NCBI RefSeq assembly: GCF_022179125.1
Contig: NZ_BPQG01000065.1
Coordinates: 1-44,125, forward strand
Source of the DNA: Methylobacterium cerastii
Lineage (GTDB): Bacteria; Pseudomonadota; Alphaproteobacteria; Rhizobiales; Beijerinckiaceae
DNA: 44,125 bases
Direction of reading: 5' to 3'
The position numbers and the translations under genes were made by a program. The notes beneath the pieces are model-generated. The model saw nothing but the letters and a program-made list of their open reading frames with translations, was not told the DNA's origin and searched no databases. Below are positions 1-8,378 of this stretch, piece by piece (the stretch's first letter is position 1; each line of letters opens with the position of its first letter).

Positions 1-76
1 CAGTGGCGGCCGGCAGCTTGAACGATGAAGGCGCCCGATCGGGCCCCTTCATCGTTCAAGCTGCCGGCCGCCACTG
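1..76. repeat. Perfect 31-bp inverted repeat (hairpin) at the window edge
   Basis: Bases 1-31 are the exact reverse complement of 46-76. The 14-base centre is a C/C mismatch (32 and 45) around a second 12-base perfect palindrome at 33-44, so the whole block can fold into one long hairpin. It has no T-run, and no gene ends just before it. The arm may continue to the left of the window. It could be an end-to-end inverted element copy, or a fold-back artefact at a contig end; the sequence alone does not decide. Confidence 0.9.
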
Positions 77-120
77 GCCTGGTTTTACTCCGCCACAGCG
101 GCCTGGAATTGGTCCGCCCT
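61..120. repeat. Two ~25-bp direct repeats, possible IS21-family end
   Basis: Two imperfect copies of a block containing GGCCTGG, a short T-containing stretch and CCGCC follow one another (about 68-92 and 92-116). Several such tandem blocks at a terminus are known for IS21-family elements, where they serve as transposase sites. No transposase gene is visible, so this would be only the end of an element lying to the left. The family assignment rests on remembered appearance and is weak. Confidence 0.3.
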
Positions 121-428
121 TTACAGACGCCGATCAACCGACTGATGCCCGGTAAAGGCCGGTCCATCACATTACCGTCGCTACGAACGCTCTTGTCGAC
201 TTGGCCAATCCAAAGTCCTGCCTGGGATCGACCCTGCACCTGAGAAACTGCCGGGGATGGGTCCGGGTGTGGACGACCCATCCGACGCGCTTGCCCGCTA
301 CCGGCCGAGCTGCGATCCCTTGATTGCCCGAGGAGAGCCCATCCGATGAAATCCGAGACGCCGCACCTTTCCCCCTGATCCAGGAGTGTCGCGTCGAATG
401 CCGTGCCTCCGCAGTTTTGGAGGCTCCC

Positions 429-965
429 ATGCCAAGGACATTCTTCACTTCCGACAGCCACGTCGGTCATCGCTCGATTTTGTCTCCCAGGTTCGACCGC
501 CCTCGTCCGTTCGCGTCCATCGAGGCTCATGACGAGGCATTGGTCGCGGCGTGGAACGCCATTGTGCGCCCGGACGACATCGTCTGGCACCTCGGCGACT
601 TCGCCCACAAGTGCAGCTTCGATCACGCGGCGAGCATTTTTTCACGTCTTCGAGGAAAGAAGTATCTCGTCCGGGGCAACCATGACGCAGGCCTCGGGGA
701 ACGGCTGCCTTGGGATGGGCCGGTCGTCGACGTGACGCGGGTCCAGGTACAGGATCCCGGCATGGCGGACCCGCGACAGGTCTGGATCTCACACTATTCG
801 CATCGTGTCTGGCCGGGCATGCACCGCGGCCACCTTCACCTCTACGGACATTCCCACGGCAGCCTGCCCGGCACCCGGACGAGCCTGGACGTCGGCGTCG
901 ATTGCTGGGACTGGCGCCCGGTCACCCTCGGGGAAATCCTGGAAAGGATGTCGGAGACGCCGTAA
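429..965 (+). CDS. Calcineurin-like metallophosphoesterase
   Basis: This 178-residue protein belongs to the small calcineurin-like phosphoesterase superfamily, which hydrolyses phosphoester bonds with a two-metal centre. The metal ligands are visible in order: D9 and H11 in SDSHVGH, D57 in LGDFAH, GNHD at 83-86, H122, and the closing GHSHG at 140-144. The length is normal for stand-alone cytosolic members. The ATG at 429 is preferred over an in-frame ATG at 324 because GGAGG lies five bases upstream and because the metal motifs begin right after it. The gene stands alone. Its substrate cannot be read from the sequence. Confidence 0.85.
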   Translation: MPRTFFTSDSHVGHRSILSPRFDRPRPFASIEAHDEALVAAWNAIVRPDDIVWHLGDFAHKCSFDHAASIFSRLRGKKYLVRGNHDAGLGERLPWDGPVVDVTRVQVQDPGMADPRQVWISHYSHRVWPGMHRGHLHLYGHSHGSLPGTRTSLDVGVDCWDWRPVTLGEILERMSETP

Positions 966-1227
966 GGGCCTCCGCCCCGATCATGCGAGCGCCGAGCGGA
1001 CGGTGCCGACCGGCGTGCATTCCCCGGGGCGGCATCGGCCCGTCGCGGAAAGGCGTCAGGCCGGCTCGCATCGTGGGTGGCAGGCGCCCCCTCGCCGAGT
1101 TCGAACGCTTGTCCGTGACGGTCATGTCCGACCCCGGCCGACGCGAGGCGAGGCAGGCGGACCGCGACGAACGTACCGACGCTTCCCCGGCTCCTTCTCG
1201 CCCCCGCCCGACGAGACGCCGCGCGCC

Positions 1228-3452
1228 CTAGGGCCGCTTTCCCCCGAGGACGACGCGAAGCGAGTTCGCGAGCTCGTCCCGACGGTAAGGCTTGTTGAGA
1301 ACGGGAACATCGCCTCGCCCGATCACCTGGCCCTCTTCGAGGTTGGCGACGTACCCGGAGGTCAGAAGGACCTTAAGGCCCGGCCGAAGGCGCTGGGCCT
1401 CGACGGCGAGCTGCGATCCGTTCATCCCGCCCGGCATCATCACGTCGGAGAACAGGATGTCGATCCGCTCGACGCAGTGGAGATGAACGAGGGCCTCGGC
1501 GGCGTTGCGGGCCACCACCACGCGGTAGTGGAGCTCCTACAGGCTCTCGACCGCCATGGCCAGCACCTGCTCGTCGTCCTCGACCAGGAGCACGGTATCG
1601 CCTTCCGTCGCCCGGCGTAGCGGAAGGTTGCCGCTGCCGGAGCCTGCCTCCTCGCCGGCCGGTTCGGCGGAGCGGGGAAACAGGAGGCGGAAAGTAGTGC
1701 CGACGCCGAGTTCCGTGTCGATGCCGACGAAGCCCCCGGCGCTGCGGGTGAATCCGTACACCTGCGACAGGCCGAGGCCCGTGCCCTTGCCGACCTCCTT
1801 GGTGGTGAAGAACGGCTCGAACACCCTGGCCATCGCCTCAGGGGTGATGCCGCTGCCGAAATCGCTCACGGACACCTCGACATAGGCCCCCGGCGGCACG
1901 CCCCTGTCGGCCACCGCCGCAGTGTCCAGACGGACGTTCCGACTCCGCACGACGATCTTCGAGCCGCCGCCTTCCATTGCGTCGCGGGCGTTTACGACGA
2001 GGTTCAGCACCGCCGCCTCGAACTGCGCTGGGTCGATCCGGATCGGATCGATGGTGGGGTCAAGTTCGAGCAGGAGTTCCACGGCGGTGCCCGCAGCCCG
2101 CTCGGCCAGCGGCTTGAATTCGGAGAGCAGGCGGTTCGGGTTGATGGTCTGGGGCCGCAGCATCTGCCAGCGTGAGAACGCCAGGAGTTGTTGGGTAAGC
2201 TGTTCGCCGCGCCGCGCCGCGTTCATCGCCGCCTCCGCCAGGCGGACGACGCGCTCGGTGTTCTCCGGCTTGCGCAGCATCATGTCGAGGCCGCCCACGA
2301 TGACCGTCAGCAGGTTGTTGAAATCGTGCGCCACGCCGCCGGTCAGCTGCCCGATGGCCTCCATCTTCTGGGCTTGGCGCAAGGCCTCCTCGGTATTTCG
2401 CTGGTCGGTGCGGTCGACGACGATGCCGGCCATGCGGATGGGGCCGCCTTCCTCGGCGTAATCGGCCTTGCCCTTCGCCGCGATCCAGCGGGTCGCCCCG
2501 TCGGTCCGCGACAACCGGAACTCCAAGTACAAGGTACCTGTCTCGACCGCCTTGGCGAAGGCAGCCTCGACCATGGGTCGATCCTCCGGCACCGCATGGG
2601 CTAGGAACTCGGCCCTGCCCCATGTCGTGACCGGCCGGTCGTAGCCGAAGATCGCATCATGCCGACGGGAGCGCCGTGCCGTGTCCTTGACGAGGTCGAG
2701 ATCCCAGGACCCCATTCCGGCGGCATCGAGCGCGAAGGCCAGGGTCTCGCGCGCCGCCTCGACCTCGCGCGTGCGCTCCTCCACGCGACGCTCTAGCAGG
2801 CTGCTGAAAAAGTCGGGCGAGGTAGAACAATCATCTCCGAATCACACCATTTGTTAGAGAATGGGGCGGTTCTCGCGTCTCGACGGTTCTCGATCGTGGG
2901 GGCTCGGCCCGCGAGTGCCTGCGGCAGGAGAACGTCTTTCTCCATCTCGGGACTTTTTCAGCAGCCTGCTAGGGTCTCGTTCGCGATGCGAAGCCTCTCC
3001 TGGGCCTCCTCGCGTTCGCGGATGTGCTGCCGGGCCTGGTACTGGCGCCGACGGACCCGCAAAGCCGATGAGACCGCGCTGAGAAGCGTTTCGGCGTTGA
3101 TAGGGCGTTCCAGTAGGACGACGTCGCCGAGGCGTTCGATCACGGCGGCGGCTTTGGTTGAGCGGCGCCCGGCCTGCCGCGTCGCCAGCATGATGAACGG
3201 GAAGTCCGACCACGGCGGCTGGGACGAGACCTAGGCGTCCAGCGATGCCGCATCGACGTCGAGGAGCGCCTCCTCGGTCACGATGGACGTGGCGGCGGAC
3301 GTACGAAGCCCATCGAGCCATTCGGCGCCGTCGGCGCAGACGGTCACGCCGACGCCGGACCTGCCGACGAGTTGCGCCATCACGACCGCGTCGCGTCCAC
3401 GCGGGGACAGGATCAGGACGCTTTCGCCGTCGGAAACGAATGCCGGGGTCAT
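1228..3452 (-). pseudogene. Hybrid sensor histidine kinase, interrupted by two TAG codons and a MITE
   Basis: Joined across its breaks, this encodes a pseudo-receiver-like N-terminal domain, a coiled linker, a PAS domain, a HisKA H-box (GGVAHDFNNLL, His near 2328), an HATPase domain with FFTTKEVGKGTGLGLS, and a C-terminal receiver with LFSDVMMPG. Three lesions are seen. An in-frame TAG at 3231-3233 stands where Trp is expected. A 172-bp element with a duplicated CTAG lies at 2793-2972. A second in-frame TAG at 1537-1539 falls inside the receiver. All flanking pieces remain in the same frame once the element is removed. The start ATG overlaps the stop of the KaiC-like gene (ATGA), so the two formed one translationally coupled unit. 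A shortened kinase could still be made from the GTG at 2784. Confidence 0.85.
2793..2972. mobile_element. MITE-like element, 18-bp terminal inverted repeats, CTAG duplication
   Basis: A 172-bp segment (2797-2968) has perfect 18-bp terminal inverted repeats beginning CAGGCTGCTGAAAAAGTC, flanked on both sides by CTAG. It has no coding capacity for a transposase. It sits inside the coiled linker of the histidine kinase gene. Removing one CTAG plus the element (176 bp) restores an uninterrupted frame reading NETLERRVEERT. It is therefore a non-autonomous insertion mobilised by a transposase encoded elsewhere. The family of that transposase is not determined. Confidence 0.9.
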
Positions 3453-4960
3453 ATCGCCGGCGCCGGCTCGGCGGCGCCCGGGATCAGTGCGACCTTGCCG
3501 TCGTAGGTTGGCAATCCGGACAGGATCCCCTGGAAGTCGGAGAGGGCGATGCCGACCTGCAGGCCGACGGGGGAGAGCTTGAGCTCCCGGATGGTGCGCT
3601 CGTGGGAGTTGACCCGGCTCTTTACCACCGACAGGGCGGTTCGAACCGCGCCGTTGGCCTCGAAGTACCGGAACAGCAGGATGCCGTCGCTGAGGTAGCT
3701 CAGGTCGATGTCCGACCGGACGTCGCCGATCACGCCGTGCTGGCCCAGGACCAGGAGGGTCGTGGCGCCCTTCTGGTTCAGGTAGTTCAGGAGCTCGTGC
3801 ATCTGTAGGATGAGGTGCTCCTCGCCCGGCATGGCGTGAATGTACGCGTTCAGGCTGTCGAACACGATGAAGCTCGCGCCACGCGTCTCCACGGTCCTGC
3901 GGACCCTGCAGGCGAACTCACCGGGCGAAAATTCGGCCGGCTCGATCTCGTCGATGACGAGGCTGCCGCTGGAGAGGTGGGCATCGAGATCCATGCCCAA
4001 CGCCCTGGCGCGAGTCAGCATGGTCTGGCGGCCCTCGTCGAACAAGAAGTAGGTCGCCTTCTCCCCGCGGTCCAAGGCCTCCAGCATGCAGCGGACCGCG
4101 GTGGTGGTCTTGCCGACCCCCGAGGGGCCGAGCAGCAGGGTGTTGGTCGCGGGGGCCAGCCCTCCGCCCAGGAGAAGGTCGAGTTCTTCCGAGCCGGTCG
4201 AGGCCGGCGTCATGTCGAACTCCGCGGCATGGTCGTCGGCGACGAGGCTTGGGAACACCTCGACGCCGCCCGTATCCAGGACGAAGTCGTGCACCCCGCC
4301 GTGGAACTTGACGCCGCGCATCTTCAGGACTTCGAGCCGCCTTCGCGCGGCACCGAAGCCGCGCCGTACCTTCTCCAGCATGATCACCCCGTGGGCGATG
4401 CTATGGAGTTGGACGTCGGCGGTGCCATCGTCCAGCAGGATGACGGTGCATTCCCGGGAGGCGAACATCTGCTTCAGGGCCAGGATCTGGCGCCGGTACC
4501 GGAGCGGGTTCTGGGCGAGCAGGCGTAGCTCCGACAGGCTGTCGAACACCACCCGCCGCGGCTTGAGGCTATCGACCCTTTCAATCACCTCCCGCACGGT
4601 TTCCCCGAGTTCGACCTCGGAGGGATGCAGCACGGATTGCTCGCTGTCGGGATCTAGCCCAAGTTCGTTGACGAGTTCGTAGACCTCGATGCCGTCGAGC
4701 GACCACCCGTGCGTCCCGGCTGCGAACGAGAGCTCGTCGGCGCTCTCCGACAGGGTGACGTAGAGGCCCTTCTCCCCCCGCGCGACGCCGTCCAGGAGGA
4801 ACTGCAGGCCGACCGTCGTCTTGCCGGTCCCGGGCGTCCCTTCGAGTAGGTAGAGGCGACCGCGCGTCAAACCGCCGTCGAGGATCTCGTCGAGGCCGGC
4901 GATACCCGTCGACAGGAGATCGCGAGCCGTGGTGGCATGCGTCGTGGCGGACTTGGTCAT
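3449..4960 (-). CDS. Double-domain KaiC-like ATPase (RecA superfamily)
   Basis: This 503-residue protein has two tandem KaiC/RecA domains. Walker A motifs are GTPGTGKT at 41-48 and GPSGVGKT at 278-285, with hydrophobic Walker B strands ending in VFDSL in each half. In cyanobacterial KaiC the first domain has a Glu pair at its catalytic site; here the slot reads SES (71-73), while the second half keeps DE (308-309). The autophosphorylation pair Ser-Thr of the second domain aligns with S421-Y422. The start is placed at the MTKSA Met because the upstream extension is not domain-like. The gene overlaps the next gene, a histidine kinase, by ATGA. No kaiA or kaiB is nearby. A role in KaiC-type timing or stress signalling is inferred, not shown. 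Confidence 0.85.
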   Translation of the reverse strand: MTKSATTHATTARDLLSTGIAGLDEILDGGLTRGRLYLLEGTPGTGKTTVGLQFLLDGVARGEKGLYVTLSESADELSFAAGTHGWSLDGIEVYELVNELGLDPDSEQSVLHPSEVELGETVREVIERVDSLKPRRVVFDSLSELRLLAQNPLRYRRQILALKQMFASRECTVILLDDGTADVQLHSIAHGVIMLEKVRRGFGAARRRLEVLKMRGVKFHGGVHDFVLDTGGVEVFPSLVADDHAAEFDMTPASTGSEELDLLLGGGLAPATNTLLLGPSGVGKTTTAVRCMLEALDRGEKATYFLFDEGRQTMLTRARALGMDLDAHLSSGSLVIDEIEPAEFSPGEFACRVRRTVETRGASFIVFDSLNAYIHAMPGEEHLILQMHELLNYLNQKGATTLLVLGQHGVIGDVRSDIDLSYLSDGILLFRYFEANGAVRTALSVVKSRVNSHERTIRELKLSPVGLQVGIALSDFQGILSGLPTYDGKVALIPGAAEPAPAI

Positions 4961-5141
4961 GGGGTGGCATCCGGTCGTCGGCAACCGATGCCCGTGGCGT
5001 GGGCTTTGGGGTACCTCGCGAAACGTGTTCCGACGACAACTCCCGCTTGGCGGTTTGGTCCCATCGCAAGACCACGGCATCGCCGGCCCAGGCGGATCGC
5101 GACATGACCGATCCGAGACAGCTGCGCGACATCCGCGACCG

Positions 5142-6563
5142 CTACGACACCGTTCCCGGTACGCGGGTCGAGCGCGAGTTCAACTTGCCCAGGCTAGCGG
5201 CAAGGTCCGCCGTCGAGTCCGAGACGGCGGCGGATACCGAGGCAAAGCCCCGCGCGAGCAGAGCCTCGGAAAGGTCCGCGAGCGTAGCTTCGAGCTGCCG
5301 GGTGAGGACGTGTTCGCCAAGGCTCGACAACGCGCGGTGGGATACGTCCGCGAGCCGTTCGGCGGTTGGCTGGCCGACATGACGGAGCAGGATGGCGAGG
5401 GTTGTGATCGCTTCGGCCAGGGTCTGGGGCTGGATCGACTCCGACGCCACCACGATCACGGCCTCAAGCGCGTCGGTCGCCACGGTCGGGGCGGCATCCC
5501 GATAGACGACGTAGGAGCTCGCGTCCTCCCGCGCCTCGGTCTCGCCATCGCTCCATTGCGAGATGACGTCCCGCAGGGCCTGGATCACCGAAATGCCGGG
5601 GCTCGGGTTCGATTTCGACGTCGAGACGGAGGTCCAGGCGATGGTCGCGAGTTGGTGCAGGCCGTAGGCGGCGTCGTGCTTGAGGTCGCGCCCGTCGTCG
5701 TAGTCGAGCGCCGCCAAGGTCTCGTCGACGATGGATGTGCACGCGTCCGCTTCAAGCGTGACGCCCGGCCGGCACCGGACCTGGAACAGGGGATCGTGGA
5801 CGGCTCGGTAGGAGCCGACCGAGATGTCGAACTCGATCTCGACCGCGCCCGTCGCATGACGCTCAACGGCCCTGGCGATGCGTGCCGGGTCGATGCCGAT
5901 CACGTATCCGCTTTCCCGGGAGCGCACCGACGCGACGACGGGCCAGCCCTGCTGGAAGGTCCTGCGCGTTTTCGCGAGCAGGTCGAGATCCGCCGCGCGG
6001 GCTTCGAGCACCCGCCCATGGATGAACTGGATGATCTGCGCCGGGCGCATCTGGTCGATGGTGTTGTAGATCATCACGATGATGAGGCAGAGTGCCGAGG
6101 TCGTGAACAGCAGGGCCAGCGTCGTCCCGAACACGGGCCTGTGGAAGCCCGTGTTTGTCACGAGCGTCATCAGCACGAACACAGACAGTCCGACGAAGTA
6201 GCCGAAGTAGAACTGGTTCGTGCGCCGGGCCATGAACTGGTCGGTGACCTGGGCCGTGAGGGAGGCGGCCCCCTGCTGCACCGCGATCAGCAGGAGCGAG
6301 AACGTGATCGACGTCACCGTGATGATGCTCGACGCCACGGTGGTGAGAAGGCTTCCGAGAGCGGCGCTGTCCCCGAGGAGTTCGCCGAGCCAGCGGAAGC
6401 CGGTCGGGGCCTGGCCGCCGGACCATGATTTGTCGGCGAGGTAGACCAGCGCATTCAGCCCGATGAACCCAAGCACGGTGGCGAGCGGTAGGGCGAGGAA
6501 CTGCCGGAAGGAACGCCGGACGGCGTTGACGAAGCGACGTGGGACCGACTGCATGGACCTCAT
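5142..6563 (-). CDS. DUF2254 family membrane protein
   Basis: This 473-residue predicted inner-membrane protein has four hydrophobic segments in its first half (about 20-40, 65-90, 112-135 and 145-170), followed by a soluble C-terminal half. Traits of the DUF2254 family are visible, including ITFSLLLIAVQQGA, MARRTNQFYFG and IGIDPARIARA. Its biochemical function is unknown. The ATG at 6563 is chosen because it overlaps the TGA of the upstream EEP gene (ATGA), which implies translational coupling. A second Met three codons later is possible. The soluble half may sense or scaffold, but nothing in the sequence proves it. Confidence 0.82.
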   Translation of the reverse strand: MRSMQSVPRRFVNAVRRSFRQFLALPLATVLGFIGLNALVYLADKSWSGGQAPTGFRWLGELLGDSAALGSLLTTVASSIITVTSITFSLLLIAVQQGAASLTAQVTDQFMARRTNQFYFGYFVGLSVFVLMTLVTNTGFHRPVFGTTLALLFTTSALCLIIVMIYNTIDQMRPAQIIQFIHGRVLEARAADLDLLAKTRRTFQQGWPVVASVRSRESGYVIGIDPARIARAVERHATGAVEIEFDISVGSYRAVHDPLFQVRCRPGVTLEADACTSIVDETLAALDYDDGRDLKHDAAYGLHQLATIAWTSVSTSKSNPSPGISVIQALRDVISQWSDGETEAREDASSYVVYRDAAPTVATDALEAVIVVASESIQPQTLAEAITTLAILLRHVGQPTAERLADVSHRALSSLGEHVLTRQLEATLADLSEALLARGFASVSAAVSDSTADLAASLGKLNSRSTRVPGTVS

Positions 6564-7639
6564 GGTGCCGGATGTCCCTTGATGCGCTCGACGGCTCCCG
6601 CCGCGGCGAGGATCGCGTTGGCCGCGGCGACATCTCCCTCGTTGGGATGCGCGACCGGATCGACCGGCGGACCCGTTCGCCGGCACAGGCGGGCGAGGTA
6701 GGGGAAGTGGTCGGACCCGAAGGCGTCGAGCCGCTCGATGGAAACCGTCTCGAATCCCCCCTCATGGAAAATCTGGTCGAGGGGCCAGCGCAGCCAGGAC
6801 GATCCCGCGTTCCAGGTTGCGACGTAGCCATATCCTCGGCGCGGGTCGACGAGGCCCGAGAGCCGTCGCATGCGCTCGACCGCGATCTCCCACGGCGTCG
6901 CGTTGAGGTCGCCCGCCAGGATGCCGGGCTCCACGCGCTCGTTCAGGATGCTCGCCGCCGCGTAGAGCTCGGCGTCCCTGCCGAGGGACGCCTGCCACGG
7001 CAGCGGCGGCTTGGGGTGGAGGCCGATGAAGTCGACGGTCTCGCCGGTTCGCATGGTCACGCCTGTGACAATGGCCGGCGTGTCCCGTTTCGCGAGATGG
7101 CGGATTTCGCCGTTGACCAGGGGCAGGCGCGAATAGAGCTCGATGCCGTAGTACGACCCGGTGATCCGCTTCAGGACGTTCGGCATCCGCTCCCTGAGGG
7201 GATCTAGCGCCCCGTCCCACCAGGCGTCCGTCTCCATCGCGAGAAACAGGTCGGGGTCGGTTCGTCCGACGGTGTCGAGCAAACCGGGAGCGTTGCGGTT
7301 CCCGAGTTGAACGTTCGCGATCAGCACGGATAGCCGCCTGTCCGCCGGGCATGCCTCCACGTGGCTCCCCCCGCCCGGCCTGTACGGCCACAGGATGGCG
7401 ACGTTGATCGCCAGGGCCATCAGGACCGCGGCCCCGGCGATGCCCGTCACCCACCATGCCTTCGACGGGAAAGGCAGGAGGCCGACACCGACCCCGATAA
7501 GCCCGATGGCCCAATGGAGGCGCGGGAAGTCGAGCAGCCGGACCGCCCACCACTCGGTCGGAACCAGAGGCAGGAGGGTGCAAGCGACCAACACCGCGGC
7601 CGAGCAGAGCATGACGACGTGAAGGACGCGCCGGATCAC
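6560..7639 (-). CDS. Membrane-anchored endonuclease/exonuclease/phosphatase family protein
   Basis: The first ~85 of 359 residues hold three hydrophobic helices, and the rest is an EEP-fold (DNase I-like) phosphodiesterase domain. Catalytic positions visible in order are N109 (IANVQLGN), E136 (LAMETD), H208 (IGLHPK), D244 and N246 (GDLNATPW), D288 and the terminal SDHFP (D310, H311). All expected metal and general-base residues are present, so it is likely active, with the domain probably on the outer face of the inner membrane. Substrates in this superfamily range from nucleic acids to phospholipid head groups; this one is not identified. It is coupled to the DUF2254 gene by ATGA. Confidence 0.83.
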   Translation of the reverse strand: MIRRVLHVVMLCSAAVLVACTLLPLVPTEWWAVRLLDFPRLHWAIGLIGVGVGLLPFPSKAWWVTGIAGAAVLMALAINVAILWPYRPGGGSHVEACPADRRLSVLIANVQLGNRNAPGLLDTVGRTDPDLFLAMETDAWWDGALDPLRERMPNVLKRITGSYYGIELYSRLPLVNGEIRHLAKRDTPAIVTGVTMRTGETVDFIGLHPKPPLPWQASLGRDAELYAAASILNERVEPGILAGDLNATPWEIAVERMRRLSGLVDPRRGYGYVATWNAGSSWLRWPLDQIFHEGGFETVSIERLDAFGSDHFPYLARLCRRTGPPVDPVAHPNEGDVAAANAILAAAGAVERIKGHPAP

Positions 7640-7656
7640 GGTACCGGCGCCGCCGC

Positions 7657-7935
7657 TCAGCGCATGTCCTTCGGGAGATGCTGGATCGGGTTCGTCCGTG
7701 ACAGCGCGCCGTCACCCTGCACGGACCCGCCCTTCATGACGTCGGTGGAGGACTGGATGCCGCTCGGGGGCGCGACGCGGCCGTTGCCGCCGTCGTGCGA
7801 CGTACCCGACGGCAAGGTCCCCGGGGTGGGCTGGTCGATCCGACTGGCCGCGGACTGCGCGAAGGCGTGTGCGGCCGAGCCGAGGCTGGCCGCCATGGCT
7901 ACGATGGCGACAATCCGGGGATATCTCATCGTCAT
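7657..7935 (-). CDS. Small exported protein of unknown function
   Basis: This 92-residue protein has a clear signal peptide (charged start, hydrophobic AIVAMAASLGSAAHAFA, then an AxA-type cleavage site). The mature part is short, Gly/Ser/Pro-rich and polar, with no cysteines and no known domain. It lies 17 bp upstream of the EEP gene on the same strand and could be the first gene of that operon. The Met at 7935 is used because the signal peptide starts there; a second Met is two codons on. Confidence 0.6.
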   Translation of the reverse strand: MTMRYPRIVAIVAMAASLGSAAHAFAQSAASRIDQPTPGTLPSGTSHDGGNGRVAPPSGIQSSTDVMKGGSVQGDGALSRTNPIQHLPKDMR

Positions 7936-8080
7936 TGCGGGGTTCTGTCCGTTCGGGCTGCCGCGGGGCTCGTGATCTTCCAGGCCCCAATGCCTCCGGG
8001 TGGTCCGTGTTCCCGCCTCGTCGGACACCCCCTCGCGACCACAGCGAGGTTCGGCGTGATCCCAGTCCGCATGAAAATCG

Positions 8081-8378
8081 TCAGAAGCAGGACCCGGCCG
8101 TGGTGCTGCTTGACCTGAAGCTTCCCAAGGTCGACGGCCTTGAGGTGCTGGCGAAAGTGAAGGGCGACCCGTCGACCCGAGGCATCCCGGTGGTGATGCT
8201 GACCTCGTCGCGCGAGGAGACGGACGTCGTCCGCTCCTACGACCTCGGGGTAAACGCCTTCGTGGTGAAGCCGGTGGCCTTCGACGAGTTCTTCGCCGCC
8301 ATCAAGGAGCTCGGGGTGTTCTGGGCGCTCCTCAACGAGGCGCCCCCGCACCGGGGAGGCTGGCCATCGAACGGGTGA
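8081..8378 (+). pseudogene. Response-regulator receiver fragment lacking its N-terminus
   Basis: From about 8081 the frame reads a receiver domain from the third strand onward: VVLLDLKLPKVDGLEVL with the phosphoacceptor Asp, VVMLTSS, and the Lys-Pro of FVVKPV. The first ~55 residues of the domain, including the acidic pair that binds magnesium, are missing; the upstream frame is unrelated sequence. Without them phosphorylation is unlikely. The TGA overlaps the GTG of the next receiver gene (GTGA), typical of an original regulator operon. A 5' deletion is the simplest explanation. Confidence 0.75.

Larger units (their letters stand above)
1..428. other. Stretch without a recognised gene
   Basis: Apart from the palindrome and the tandem blocks at its left end, I see no convincing coding sequence here. 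Open frames on both strands lack recognisable motifs and look like chance GC-rich frames. The Shine-Dalgarno of the phosphoesterase gene lies at about 419-423. Confidence 0.5.

Noticed and set aside
966-1227. Open frames between the phosphoesterase and the kinase remnant
   Set aside because: They are Arg/Pro/Gly-rich, lack motifs and overlap longer shadows on both strands; no ribosome site supports a start.
5863-6831. Long minus-strand frame overlapping the EEP and DUF2254 genes
   Set aside because: It is a shifted-frame shadow of two genes with clear domains and consists mainly of Arg, Pro and Ser.
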